NCBI RefSeq assembly: GCF_900128945.1
Contig: NZ_FQUD01000001.1
Coordinates: forward strand, 1,144,431 to 1,208,430
Direction of reading: 5' to 3'
DNA length: 64,000 nt
From: Chryseobacterium sp. OV279
GTDB taxonomy: Bacteria > Bacteroidota > Bacteroidia > Flavobacteriales > Weeksellaceae
Shown: in pieces, positions 16,625 through 26,652 of the stretch
Position numbering within the stretch: the stretch's first letter is position 1
Layout: every line of letters starts with the position of its first letter
Position numbers and translations under genes: made by a program
The notes under the pieces: model-generated
Database searches by the model: none
What the model was told of the DNA's origin: nothing
Seen by the model: the letters and a program-made list of their open reading frames with translations, nothing else

Positions 16625-18869
16625 AATCTGCTTCGCTTCTGTATTTTTCGATCACTTTTCTCTGTTCTTTAGCGACATCGTAGATGAGTTCCAGGATATC
16701 ATGAATATTCTTAAGCTCTGTTAAATGTGAAATTTTATCAGGATCCCTGCGGTCGATGAGGTCGTTTTCTTCGATTTCCGTTTTTCTTTTCGAAAGCATA
16801 TCTTCAATGGAGGAATCTTCAGGTTCCAGGCGGCTTTCCATTCTTAATGCTTCATTGATTTCGTTTCCGTGTAGTAAAACGGAAGTCTGCTGCATTTCTG
16901 CTTCTATCTTTCTGCTCCAGCTTTCAGCATCTATTTCAGGATACTTTTCGTCGTTTTTAGAATATTGGGAAAGAGAGGCTGTATATGCGGTGATCAAATG
17001 TGACGTGGCTACAAACTGATGCACAACTTCCAGTTTCTTCTGTTGATTTTTCGGTTCAGAAATCATTCTCTGGAAATTATCGGAAAGATTGGCCAGCGAA
17101 ATGATCGCATTTTTTCTCTTCACTTTATAATCTTCAATGTCAAATTTTCCTTCCAGAAATTTTGAAATAACGCTTTCGAAATAGATGAGGTTGTCTGCTG
17201 CAGACTTTTTCATCAGATCAAGATTCTGAGTATGTTCCCATACTGGCAGGACAATGTAAGATACCGCAAACGCTATCACTCCGGCGATGAAGGTATCAAT
17301 GATTCTGTCCTTGAATATCACATTGACATTTCCGGGATTTAAAAAATTAAAACTCAGAAATATATAGATCGTCATAAACAGAACTGCCCAAAAATAACGG
17401 CCCTTCAGAAAACTGAAACACATGATCATACTCAACAGAAGAATGGTAAATAAAATACCATTGATATGGATAAAATGAAGAATCGTATACGCTATGACTG
17501 CGCCTGCAATGGTTCCGTACAAACGGAGAAGGTTTCTCTTTTTTGTAATGGAGTAGGCGGGTTTCAATATCGCTACGATCGTGATCAGAATCCAATAGGT
17601 GTGTCCCAGCCCCAAAAGATCAAACATAGAGAAAATATATCCCACCAGCAGTGCTGTGGTGATTCTTATCGCATGCCTGAAATGAGAGGATGAAAGCGAA
17701 ATGTTATTCCGTAAAACTTTAAAATTAAGTTTCTCCTCATTAGGCATGAATTTTTTTAAATCCAACCCCGTGGAAAGACTTTTCGCCAGTTTTACATCCT
17801 GGGAAAATACTTTATAGATCTCGTTGATTTCTTTCGTGATCTCATTGATACGCATCAGAATCTGGCGGAGGATCATGAAATTCTCCAGATTGCCGGGAGT
17901 CATCTGCTTATTGCGGAGTTCGAAATAATGGTAGTTAAGGTTTTTCAGTTCAAGCTCCAGATCAAACATAGGTTTTGCTCTGGTTCCACTCTGAAGCGCG
18001 ATTCCGATATTGGTGATTTCTTCAGCAAGAAGATTTAAATAATCATGAATGTTCACGAGAATCATGCTGTCTTCAAAACTCTGCTGCAGTTTCTGATAAT
18101 CACTTTCGGAAGTCATCAGTTTTTCATGAAGGTCCATAGAATTCAGAAACATCAGCATCAGCAGTCGGCTGGTCGTCGTAGATTCGTTGACGATGGTTCT
18201 GGTCTTGAAAACAGTTTCCCTGGTTTCTTCCTGAAGGTTTTTGATTCCTACCTGTTTGGCAATAACCTGAATGGTCAGTCTGTCAAAGTCCGGATTTTTC
18301 TGATAATAATTGGCTTTGATCTTTAGAAATTCTGCAAGTTGAAGATAATTTTCCCCGATCATCTGTCCCGCCAGTTTATAAGGCTGGATGGTGGTTACCA
18401 CAAGGAAAATCAGCAAAAACCAGATACAGCCACATGCGAAAATCAGGAGACTCTTGAAAATATTGCCTCCTGTAAGATGTCCGTCGATAAAGATCGCGAG
18501 CACAACCAGAGATAGTGATCCCACAGCAGCAAGTCTCTGTCCGTAGACCCCGATAAGCGAAAAAAACATCCCGAATACAATGATCTCCAGAATGACCAGC
18601 ACTTTAAAATTCATGACCATACTGGCAATAAGTGCGACGAACACAAAACAGAAAATCGCGAATGTCAGTGCATTTCTTCTTCTGATAAAAGGTCCCGGCT
18701 GATCACAGAGTGCTACAAAGCTGGTTCCAAGAGGAAAGAGGAAGTATTCTTTGAGAATCCCGAAGTGGGCGAGGACTAAACAGGGCAGAACAGTTGCCAG
18801 CGTAATTCTGATGGCAGAATATACATATTGGCTGGTAACGAATTTTTTGAGTTCTGCTGAATAGTTCAT
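16605..18869 (-). CDS. FUSC family membrane protein (YccS/YhfK-like)
   Basis: 754 residues from ATG 18869 (MNYSAELKKF). Two halves each with about six membrane helices: residues 15-175 (AIRITLATVLPCLVLAHFG; LFPLGTSFVALCDQPGP) and 385-530 (AIRITTALLVGYIFSMFDLLGLGHTYWILITIVAILKPAYSITKKRNLLRLYGTIAG contains the FUSC signature). Between and after are long helical cytosolic regions. FUSC proteins resemble aromatic-acid efflux components, but the function of YccS itself is not settled. A longer frame to 18926 adds 19 unlikely residues. Convergent 20-base overlap with the PPTase gene. Confidence 0.88.
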   Translation of the reverse strand: MNYSAELKKFVTSQYVYSAIRITLATVLPCLVLAHFGILKEYFLFPLGTSFVALCDQPGPFIRRRNALTFAIFCFVFVALIASMVMNFKVLVILEIIVFGMFFSLIGVYGQRLAAVGSLSLVVLAIFIDGHLTGGNIFKSLLIFACGCIWFLLIFLVVTTIQPYKLAGQMIGENYLQLAEFLKIKANYYQKNPDFDRLTIQVIAKQVGIKNLQEETRETVFKTRTIVNESTTTSRLLMLMFLNSMDLHEKLMTSESDYQKLQQSFEDSMILVNIHDYLNLLAEEITNIGIALQSGTRAKPMFDLELELKNLNYHYFELRNKQMTPGNLENFMILRQILMRINEITKEINEIYKVFSQDVKLAKSLSTGLDLKKFMPNEEKLNFKVLRNNISLSSSHFRHAIRITTALLVGYIFSMFDLLGLGHTYWILITIVAILKPAYSITKKRNLLRLYGTIAGAVIAYTILHFIHINGILFTILLLSMIMCFSFLKGRYFWAVLFMTIYIFLSFNFLNPGNVNVIFKDRIIDTFIAGVIAFAVSYIVLPVWEHTQNLDLMKKSAADNLIYFESVISKFLEGKFDIEDYKVKRKNAIISLANLSDNFQRMISEPKNQQKKLEVVHQFVATSHLITAYTASLSQYSKNDEKYPEIDAESWSRKIEAEMQQTSVLLHGNEINEALRMESRLEPEDSSIEDMLSKRKTEIEENDLIDRRDPDKISHLTELKNIHDILELIYDVAKEQRKVIEKYRSEADSIPPQS

Positions 18870-19451
18870 ACTACAAAAATAATTATTGAAAACAAGAAAA
18901 GCCTTATAAAAATGAGACTTTTGCAAACTTATATATTATATTTCTGTAATCATTTGTCAATTGGCAATTTGAATGGTTGTGTCTATGACGAATTGGGGAT
19001 GAAGAATTGAACTATTTGCCGTGAGAATGTGAATGGTGAATTTTGCTTCGCAAGTGAAGGGTGAATTTGGGAATAGAGGACTGGGTTTCTTTTGATTGGA
19101 ATATTTGCCGTGAAATCGTGAATGGTGAATTTTCTTCGTAAGTGAATGGTGAGTTTGGGAATAGAGGACTGGGTTTCTTTTGATTGAACTATTTGGCGTG
19201 AAATCGTGAATGGTGAATTTTGCTTCGCAAGTGAATAGTGAATCTGTCTAAGACGGGGTATAATATTCACTGTGAAACAAATTGACAGCGCAGCTCATTG
19301 ACGATTATTGTGAATGGTAAATCTGTGTAAGACGGGTTGTAAAATTCACGGCGAAGCCAATTGACAGCGCAGCTAATTCACCATTGACCAATTATATTTT
19401 ACAAAAAAAGCCCCATAAAAATGAGGCTTTTGATTTGAGGTATATAATATC
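18870..19451. repeat. Long intergenic region with a three-unit 89-bp tandem repeat (family B)
   Basis: Units begin near 19007, 19096 and 19185. Each reads approximately TTGAACTATTTGCCGTGA, GTGAATGGTGAATTTTGC, TTCGCAAGTGAAT, then GAATAGAGGACTGGGTTTCT. The third unit runs into related but shuffled words (GACAGCGCAGCT twice, at about 19285 and 19365). Minus-strand frames across it exist only because of the repeat and should not be called genes. Confidence 0.75.
19407..19431 (-). terminator. Terminator of porV
   Basis: AAAAGCC...CAT / ATG...GGCTTTT stem with a C-A mismatch and AAAA loop, about 20 bases beyond the porV stop on the minus strand. Confidence 0.7.
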
Positions 19452-20615
19452 TTAATTCTCTACGTTGGATGTTTCGTCACCGATGTTCCAGGTAAGACCG
19501 AAACGAATGGTGTTATCCAAAGCAGTATTGATTTTTGACATATTGATCAGATAAGAAATATCAAGTCCGAAAGAACGGTACTTCAATCCAATACCTGCTG
19601 TAGCGAACTGTCTTGCTCCCTGCTCTTCGCTTTCGTGGAAGTAACCTGTTCTTACTGCAAATGCATTGTCATACGAATATTCCAAAGCACCACTCATCAT
19701 GATAGAGTTTTTGTTTTTGAACGATTTTCCAATCCCGGCAATAGGCCCTACGTTAGGGATTTCATATCTTGGCTGTCTTGTGTTAGGATCTATACCCACA
19801 TACTCAGATCCCGGAACCAAAATCTTAGAACCTTCAAAGCTGATACCGATCTTGTTCATATCATCTAAATACATATCGTATCCAAGTCCTAATCTTGCCA
19901 TAGTAGGCAGGTAAGATCTGGATTCTTCATTTCCTGTATAGTCTAATTTAGGACCTAAGTTCTGAACGGCAAAACCTGCGTTCACTTTTCCGTCATATCC
20001 TCCGAAACTTGAAAATCTTGGAGAAGTATAGTATCCGGAAACGTCTACTGCAAATGAGTTTGCAGCTTTAAGAGTAGTATCTGTGTTGAAACCTCCAGCT
20101 AAGTCTGAACGGATGAATCTACCGGTAACGGCCATTGAGTAAGAATCAGAAAGTTTCAAACCGTAAGCTACGTCAATGGAAAATTCATTAGGCTTTGATG
20201 TACCCATAGAAGTTACCTCTGAACCTACTAGCTGAGTAAGATCTACTTCACCCATGTTGAAATAATAGATACTGGCAGAGATCGTAGATCTTTCTTCCTG
20301 TCCTAAGAATTTATGGAATGCACCATATAGTAAAAATACATCATTGGTAAGTTTCCCCATATATGGTGTATAGTTAAGACCTACGGAAGAACTTGTTCTG
20401 CTAAAAGGATATTTTGCCGCATTCCAGAATTGTGAAAATGCATCCGGTGAAGTTACCACCCCTTGATCTCCCATACCTCCGGATCTTGCATCTGGTGCAA
20501 TTCTTAGAAAAGGAGCTCCGGTCAATACTGGATTTATCTTACTTAAATCTTGCGAATAGCCTAAAAAACCAGCACTTAAACCAAATCCCAAAAGCAGTTT
20601 AGTAGTTAAATTCAT
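19452..20615 (-). CDS. porV: Type IX secretion outer-membrane protein PorV (LptO)
   Basis: 387 residues with signal peptide (MNLTTKLLLGFGLSAGFLGYSQ). It is a FadL-like 14-strand barrel protein. The N-terminal motif LTGAPFLRIAPDARSGGMGDQG is characteristic of PorV/LptO. In the T9SS PorV carries cargo from the translocon to the PorU attachment complex. It follows porU by 60 bases on the minus strand, as in other Flavobacteriia, so they form one operon with porU first. The pair is divergent from gldJ. Confidence 0.96.
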   Translation of the reverse strand: MNLTTKLLLGFGLSAGFLGYSQDLSKINPVLTGAPFLRIAPDARSGGMGDQGVVTSPDAFSQFWNAAKYPFSRTSSSVGLNYTPYMGKLTNDVFLLYGAFHKFLGQEERSTISASIYYFNMGEVDLTQLVGSEVTSMGTSKPNEFSIDVAYGLKLSDSYSMAVTGRFIRSDLAGGFNTDTTLKAANSFAVDVSGYYTSPRFSSFGGYDGKVNAGFAVQNLGPKLDYTGNEESRSYLPTMARLGLGYDMYLDDMNKIGISFEGSKILVPGSEYVGIDPNTRQPRYEIPNVGPIAGIGKSFKNKNSIMMSGALEYSYDNAFAVRTGYFHESEEQGARQFATAGIGLKYRSFGLDISYLINMSKINTALDNTIRFGLTWNIGDETSNVEN

Positions 20616-20675
20616 ATGTTGTCTTTTATATATTATCAGTTTTTTATAAATATTATTATCTATGTATTATTTAAT

Positions 20676-23600
20676 TTATTTCAAAAGTACCATTTTTTCT
20701 ACAGCTGTAGCACTTCCTTTGCATTTTTCTTGATTTTGACTTTTTGCAAATATCTTAAAAATATACGTACCTTTTGCAACAGTTGCCCCAAAATCATCTC
20801 TTCCGTCCCATTCGATTGCCTGACGTGGCGTTCTAAAGCCCTGTAGGAACGGTTCTGCGACTACCGGCTGAGATAATGTTTTTACTAATTTTCCTGTTAT
20901 CGTATAGATTTGAACATTCACATCTAAAATATCATCACAGTTATGCTCAAACTGTACATACGTTTTATTGGTAAAAGGATTCGGCCAGTTCAGTGGTCTG
21001 TTGATGACAAGATGCTGATCAGCTTCATCCTTAACTTCAAAGTTTAACGTAGCACTTGTCGAATTATTGTTTATGTCCCAAACTTTAAATGTTAATTGGT
21101 GTTGTCCTATGGCAAGGTTTCGGAATGGGTACGTTACATTTCCTTTCTGGTAGTCGGCAAGGCTTGGGCTCAGACATCCGTTTCCTTCACCGGAAGCAAA
21201 GAAGTCATTCAGAACAACGGTATTGATGATCTGCCCATCAAGATAAACTGTAATGTCGTGACCTACACCTGATCCTGTAGAGTTGATCCCGGTATTATCC
21301 GTAATACACGCTAATAGCATTGGATTCTGGTTCGTGATACCACCATCCGCAAAGTTGGTGTTGTTCATATACAGTTTTACTTTAGGAGGTTCGTTATCGT
21401 TGATTCCGTTCGGATTGATATCTCCTACCTGTACAGCCTGATTATTAAATACGTCTGTTCCTTTATTATCGGCATATCCAAGAATTCTTCCCTGTCCTAC
21501 AGCGTAATTGATATCCTTAGGAACATAGAATTCCACAGTGAATACTCCGTTGACTGCAGTTCCGGAAGCTTTAACGATAGCACTTCCTTCTTCTGTGTAA
21601 TCCAGGACAGGAGTTAATACTCCGTCATTATTAAGGGTCTTTTTGTTTAATCTCTTATCAAAAATGTGGATAGAAACTCTTCCGTTGAAAGTCGAATTAA
21701 GCGTTCCGTTTGGATTGTTGACGTGTCCTTTTACTTTAATAAAGTCCAATCCTCTGATCAGTCCCGGAACCGGAGATTCAATACCATCGATCACAAGGTT
21801 TCTTTGAGGTCTGCTCAGTTTCATCGCCGGATCACCAAGGAAATTTACTTTCAGGTGGTCAATACTAGGGCCTTTTTGTTTTTTAGCAAGTAAATGGGCA
21901 TATCCTAACGTTTCAAAATCATCGTTGGTCAGTTTGAAAATATTCTTTGTATAGGTATCTGTAAACAGACGTCCGTAATCTACCCCGATGGCACGGCTGG
22001 ATGTAATCATAGCAGCAGCACCACCCTGTTTTAATTTAATAAACTGTTCTCCTGCAGAAGAAGTACCCGGCTCATCCCATAACGTAAATTCACACGTAAT
22101 AGTGGATACAAATGGAAATCTGCTGTATACATTGGAGAAGTTGTTGGAGTTCTGGATCTCAGTACTTGTCAATACTCTTTCCTGTGCCCATCCGTTGATA
22201 CCTCCATGTCCGAAATAGAAAAGATACAGACTGTTTCCTATATCATTGGTGATAGCCTGAGTTACCTGCGGATACCTCTGTCCCGCTGCCGTACTTTGGG
22301 CTGGGAACGCATCCAGATATAGTTTTCTTACATTATATTCTTTCAGGTCAAGCTGTCCCGGTTGTTCAAAAACGCTCGCAAGGGTAGCATTCATTACATT
22401 GTGGAACGGACTTCCTCCATCCTGATCATCATCCACTACGAAGTCTACCTTCATACGCCATTCTCCGAAAGGAGAGGACTGTCCCGGAAGCGCATTATAA
22501 TAAGCAAGTGTTTTGTTCATCATATCACCTGCCTCTGTAACATTAGCTGCCGGAATTCTTCCTACAGGAACATCCGGAAGGTTATTTTCAATGAAAGCCG
22601 TCGTCTGCGGTTGTGTCATTACAATATAGTCATCCGTCACGTAGGATCCTACAAAATCTGCAGACTGCTCACTTTGGTAGCTGGTCACAATATTGGAATT
22701 ACCGGAGATTCTGTTTTTATAATCAAATGAACCGTCTCCTAAAATAAATACATATTTAAGTCTTCCGCCGGTATTGAGTTTGGTTACGAAATCTCTGATC
22801 GCAGTAAGATCTCTGCTTCCGCTTCCAAATTCATTATAGATTTTAGTAGGGTCTACAATTTCTACTGTATAATTGTTTTTCGTCTGGTGGTAGCTGGCTA
22901 GTCTTTGCGCCTGTCCCATCATTTCAGGAACAGTAAGGATCAGATAATCCACATTCTGCAGAGCAGACAGATTCTGATTGGCAATTCTTTCTACAAACTG
23001 AGGACTATAAGCCGCATCAGCCCTGAAAGCTACAAACTCATTATTGAAGTTAGGATCAGCAGCGATATATCCGAAATTAAAACTCCCGGCACCTGCTTTA
23101 TTTATTCTTCTATTGGCATTTGTAATATCGGTAACATCCCATACCTGCTCAAGGTTGGTTGCATTGGAAACCCCAAATCCATAATTGGTATTGGATCCGC
23201 TGGCAATAGAGAAATCTCTGAAGCTCATCTGAGAACCATTAAAAGCTAAATTGTCTTTGTACTGCACTTCAGCATAATCAAAGTAAAATGCTCCGTTAGG
23301 GTTTGTAGAAATATTGGGTTTGTAGTTAATGGTAATCTGGTTTCCGTTCAGATTAGTTATAGTCCCATCATATTTCAGTTGGTAGAAATCGTATACATAG
23401 GTTGAAGTGTTGGTAGGAACAGCCAATGGAGGAGTTGGATTCAGGTTATTGATCTTAAACTCTACAGTGTTCTGCTGTGCTCTGTAACCGATAACCTGAG
23501 TTCTGTATCTGATGACATCATTAGCCTGAATAGGAGAGTTGGTCGTGAAAGTAACCGCTTTATCCGTTGTGAACGGTGCATCTTCCACCCAGATTCTTCC

Positions 23601-24578
23601 TACTTTTAAAAGATTTTTCTGGTCATTGTTGACCACCTGGTAATTATCATACCTCGTGATTAAATTTCCTGCCGGAAGATTGGCATCTACAGGCTGTACT
23701 CTTTTGCCGGGACCTTTATCGAAATTGATGAAGTAGTATGAAAAATCTTCATAGATATTTTTGAGATTATTACTCATATCGTTTCTGGTGTCGGTTCTTT
23801 TATAACCGCTTCCGTTGGAACGGTCATAAAGATTGTATCCGTTGGGACCCTGAGCATAAAACAGGGCATAGTCACCGTCATTCCACACATTGTCTTCTTC
23901 ACCCACAACCTGGATTGCATTTTCCTGAAGTGCGCCGTACTTTGTATCCTGATTGTACTCAGGAAGCATCACACCACCATTTCCGTAAATCCTGAAATTT
24001 TTCGGATTTACAGAAGCAGGATTGATCCCGTTATCTTTTAAGAATTGCGTTGTAATTTTAAATATACCGGATTTGTCTACTTTTATTTTATAAAAACCAC
24101 CCGCAGAAAGAGGGTTGTTAGTAGTTCCCACTTTGCTGGCATTTCCTGATCTGAAATTGTTGGGAGCCGAAGTTTCAGAAATGTTAAATGAAGAAAGTCT
24201 CAGGACACGTCCTTTTACATTTTTAAATAAAGACACACTGATGCTGGCGTATCTTTCTCCCTCCAACGTATAATACGCAACATCTGCCACTTCAAATTCA
24301 GGCAGTCTTCCTTTATCCAGATCATAGAGATCTTTATTCGAAACACTTTCCCAGGCGAGATCAGAAACTTTCAGTTGCTTTTCTCCTATTTTTTGTTTGG
24401 TGATGATAAAAACGTTATTTTGGCTGAACGAAAAACCTTCATTTTTGAAATTTGGAAGATTTAATTTTGTGTCACCAAAATCCAGGATTTTAGAGCCTTC
24501 CCATTCTATGGCTTTTCTCTGGGCCCAAAGTGTTGATACAAAAGAGAATAGTAATAAAAAGGTGATTTTTTGTTTCAT
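20676..24578 (-). CDS. porU: Type IX secretion sortase PorU
   Basis: 1300 residues, signal peptide MKQKITFLLLFSFVSTLWAQ. PorU cleaves the C-terminal sorting domain of T9SS cargo and links the protein to lipopolysaccharide or releases it. The gingipain-like C25 peptidase domain spans about residues 540-930, with catalytic His791 in YFGHGGINGW and Cys829 in TITCEF. The last 85 residues (VINRPLNWPNPFTNKTYVQF; GRDDFGATVAKGTYIFKIF) look like a FlgD-type/T9SS C-terminal Ig-like domain. Operon with porV. Both catalytic residues are present, so the enzyme should be active. Confidence 0.96.
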   Translation of the reverse strand: MKQKITFLLLFSFVSTLWAQRKAIEWEGSKILDFGDTKLNLPNFKNEGFSFSQNNVFIITKQKIGEKQLKVSDLAWESVSNKDLYDLDKGRLPEFEVADVAYYTLEGERYASISVSLFKNVKGRVLRLSSFNISETSAPNNFRSGNASKVGTTNNPLSAGGFYKIKVDKSGIFKITTQFLKDNGINPASVNPKNFRIYGNGGVMLPEYNQDTKYGALQENAIQVVGEEDNVWNDGDYALFYAQGPNGYNLYDRSNGSGYKRTDTRNDMSNNLKNIYEDFSYYFINFDKGPGKRVQPVDANLPAGNLITRYDNYQVVNNDQKNLLKVGRIWVEDAPFTTDKAVTFTTNSPIQANDVIRYRTQVIGYRAQQNTVEFKINNLNPTPPLAVPTNTSTYVYDFYQLKYDGTITNLNGNQITINYKPNISTNPNGAFYFDYAEVQYKDNLAFNGSQMSFRDFSIASGSNTNYGFGVSNATNLEQVWDVTDITNANRRINKAGAGSFNFGYIAADPNFNNEFVAFRADAAYSPQFVERIANQNLSALQNVDYLILTVPEMMGQAQRLASYHQTKNNYTVEIVDPTKIYNEFGSGSRDLTAIRDFVTKLNTGGRLKYVFILGDGSFDYKNRISGNSNIVTSYQSEQSADFVGSYVTDDYIVMTQPQTTAFIENNLPDVPVGRIPAANVTEAGDMMNKTLAYYNALPGQSSPFGEWRMKVDFVVDDDQDGGSPFHNVMNATLASVFEQPGQLDLKEYNVRKLYLDAFPAQSTAAGQRYPQVTQAITNDIGNSLYLFYFGHGGINGWAQERVLTSTEIQNSNNFSNVYSRFPFVSTITCEFTLWDEPGTSSAGEQFIKLKQGGAAAMITSSRAIGVDYGRLFTDTYTKNIFKLTNDDFETLGYAHLLAKKQKGPSIDHLKVNFLGDPAMKLSRPQRNLVIDGIESPVPGLIRGLDFIKVKGHVNNPNGTLNSTFNGRVSIHIFDKRLNKKTLNNDGVLTPVLDYTEEGSAIVKASGTAVNGVFTVEFYVPKDINYAVGQGRILGYADNKGTDVFNNQAVQVGDINPNGINDNEPPKVKLYMNNTNFADGGITNQNPMLLACITDNTGINSTGSGVGHDITVYLDGQIINTVVLNDFFASGEGNGCLSPSLADYQKGNVTYPFRNLAIGQHQLTFKVWDINNNSTSATLNFEVKDEADQHLVINRPLNWPNPFTNKTYVQFEHNCDDILDVNVQIYTITGKLVKTLSQPVVAEPFLQGFRTPRQAIEWDGRDDFGATVAKGTYIFKIFAKSQNQEKCKGSATAVEKMVLLK

Positions 24579-24742
24579 GTTTATTATTGAAATTTCCGAA
24601 TTACAAATAAAATGAAAATTTTAGAATTAAATTGTGATACAATAAAATTAATTTGTTAACGTTTTTCAAAAAAATCAAATGTTTACTTGATTTATTGAAT
24701 AATTTATTTTTTCTTTGTACTTTGAAAATATTTATATCGACT

Positions 24743-26344
24743 ATGAAAAAACTAAAGTTGTTTTCATTAATAGCATTAAGTTCTACACTTGCATTAACCA
24801 GCTGTGGCGGATCCGGGACCAGCAAAGGAGGCGGTACTAAAAAATTTGTCAGCAAGACGGGTTGGAAACCAAACGAAAAACAAGGTTGGTTTTTTGCAGG
24901 AAAGCAACAAAAACAGAAGGGGTGGCCAGGAATGGTATATGTAGAAGGTGGAACTTTTACAATGGGATTAGTGAAAGATGATGTTATGCATGATTGGAAT
25001 AACACACCGCGCAGAATGCAGGTGAGTTCATTCTTCATCGGAGAAACAGAAATTACTAACTACGAATACCGCGAATACCTTACATGGTTGAAGTACGTAT
25101 TTCCACCTAGTGATCCTAGCTTCAAGGAGATCTATAACGGCGCTTTGCCAGATACTCTTTTATGGGATAATAAACTCGCTAGAAACGATTATAATGAAAC
25201 TTATCTGCGTTCGCCAGAATTCGATTACTACCCGGTAGTAGGAGTTTCCTGGACTCAGGCTAACAGATATTGTGAATGGCTTACAGACAGAGCGAATGAA
25301 AAAGCTTTGATGCAGGCCGGAGTTATTGCTAAAGATTTGTATATCAACGAATCCAATAACCAGGGAGGAACAGCATTCAACATGGATAAATTCAAAGCGA
25401 ATGATCCGGAAATGCAGGGATATATCAACGAGAAAAGGATGCAGCAAAAATCTGGGATGAAAACAACCAACCAGAGACTTCTTTCTGCAAACAGAGCTCC
25501 AAACTCTTCAATGGTTCAGAAGTTCAGACTTCCTACCGAAGTAGAATGGGAATATGCAGCTCTTGGTATGGCTAAGAACAGAGAATATAACCAATACAAA
25601 GGTAAAAAACCTGAAATTGAAAAGTTAAGAGGTACTAAAGGAAGAGATAAAGGAATGTTCCTTGAAAACTTCAAAATGGGTACAGGTGACTATTCAGGTA
25701 TCGCAGGATGGAAAAATGACGGATCTGCTCAGACTGCAGACGTAAGACAATACCCATCTAACGACCTTGGAATTTACGGTATGTACGGAAACGTTTCTGA
25801 ATGGACGGCTGACGTTTACAGACCTATCATTGACGAAGATTTCAGTGATTTCAACTACTACAGAGGAAACATGCCTCAGGCTGTTGTAAGAAACGGTGAC
25901 GGAACTTACAAAATGATCGACGAAGGAACTATCAAGTATGATACGTTAGCCGACGGAAGATTAGTCTACAGAGGACTTCCGGGACAGTTTGAAAGAGAAA
26001 CTATCGCTGATTACAGAAACTACAGAGATGGAGACAGACAGTCTTCTTTAGAATACTACAGAGCATCAGATTCAGCTGCTTCTTATGATATGTACAACTC
26101 TCCTCAAAAGAGATTTGTAGTAGATGCAGGAGGAAGAGTGAAAATGCTGAAAGATACTAAAGACAGAACTTCAGCAATGTCTAACGACGTAAGAGTTGTA
26201 AAAGGTGGTTCTTGGCAGGATACGGCTTATTGGCTGGATCCGGGTCAGAGAAGATTCAAAAACCAGGGCAAAGCCTACGGATGGATTGGTTTCCGTGTTG
26301 CACAGGATGCTAGAGCTAGCGATAAGAGCAGAACTAGAAGATAA
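24743..26344 (+). CDS. gldJ: Gliding motility / T9SS lipoprotein GldJ
   Basis: 533 residues from ATG 24743, with a lipoprotein signal ending LTSC. The body is a formylglycine-generating-enzyme-like (FGE-sulfatase) domain: MVYVEGGTFTMGLV near residue 60, FRLPTEVEWEYAALG about 265, LGIYGMYGNVSEWTADVY about 345, and VVKGGSWQD near the C terminus. GldJ is required for T9SS secretion and gliding in Flavobacteriia and localises to the cell envelope with GldK. Divergent from porU-porV. A strong terminator at 26389-26428 separates it from the encapsulin gene. Confidence 0.96.
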   Translation: MKKLKLFSLIALSSTLALTSCGGSGTSKGGGTKKFVSKTGWKPNEKQGWFFAGKQQKQKGWPGMVYVEGGTFTMGLVKDDVMHDWNNTPRRMQVSSFFIGETEITNYEYREYLTWLKYVFPPSDPSFKEIYNGALPDTLLWDNKLARNDYNETYLRSPEFDYYPVVGVSWTQANRYCEWLTDRANEKALMQAGVIAKDLYINESNNQGGTAFNMDKFKANDPEMQGYINEKRMQQKSGMKTTNQRLLSANRAPNSSMVQKFRLPTEVEWEYAALGMAKNREYNQYKGKKPEIEKLRGTKGRDKGMFLENFKMGTGDYSGIAGWKNDGSAQTADVRQYPSNDLGIYGMYGNVSEWTADVYRPIIDEDFSDFNYYRGNMPQAVVRNGDGTYKMIDEGTIKYDTLADGRLVYRGLPGQFERETIADYRNYRDGDRQSSLEYYRASDSAASYDMYNSPQKRFVVDAGGRVKMLKDTKDRTSAMSNDVRVVKGGSWQDTAYWLDPGQRRFKNQGKAYGWIGFRVAQDARASDKSRTRR

Positions 26345-26388
26345 TATGATCAAAATAACCTCTCCTGATTACAGGATTGGAAAAAATA

Positions 26389-26428
26389 AAAAACAGTAAA
26401 GGTCAAAAGACCTTTACTGTTTTTTTTA
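26389..26428 (+). terminator. Strong terminator after gldJ
   Basis: AAAAACAGTAAAGGTC (26389-26404) / GACCTTTACTGTTTTT (26409-26424), perfect stem, then more T. It isolates gldJ from the encapsulin unit. Confidence 0.92.
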
Positions 26429-26589
26429 TATGGGGATCTATACTCCATAAAAGTGATTCTTTTTTGACGGAACACCATGGGAAAAGTGCAAATTAATTTT
26501 TGCCTGTCAGTTGTTTTTCTAATATATTTTTAAACAAAATAACGATGCAAATAAATTATAATTATCTGATTATTTTAATTCCTTATTAA

Positions 26590-26606
26590 TCTACTAAATT
26601 AGTAGA
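26590..26606. promoter_or_regulatory. Perfect 17-bp palindrome, candidate operator of the encapsulin unit
   Basis: TCTACTAAATTAGTAGA: 8-bp arms around one central base. It lies 47 bases upstream of the encapsulin ATG. TATATTTA at 26624-26631, one base off TAnnTTTG, follows it, so a bound repressor would sit over the -33 region. The regulator is unknown. Confidence 0.6.
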
Positions 26607-26652
26607 CTAATTGTTTTTTTCTATATATTTAAGCCACAATAAAATATTAATT

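Noticed and set aside
18983..19270. A 95-residue minus-strand frame after the FUSC gene
   Set aside because: It is translated from the tandem repeat (its peptide is itself repeated), has no promoter box and no similarity to a protein.
18870..19451. CRISPR array
   Set aside because: Repeats are 89 bases and contiguous with no spacers, and no cas gene is present.
20616..20846. Plus-strand frame at the porU 3-prime end
   Set aside because: Shadow of porU; no promoter or family.
26611..26652. TTG-initiated extension of the encapsulin shell gene
   Set aside because: It covers the promoter, and the family starts at the ATG at 26653.
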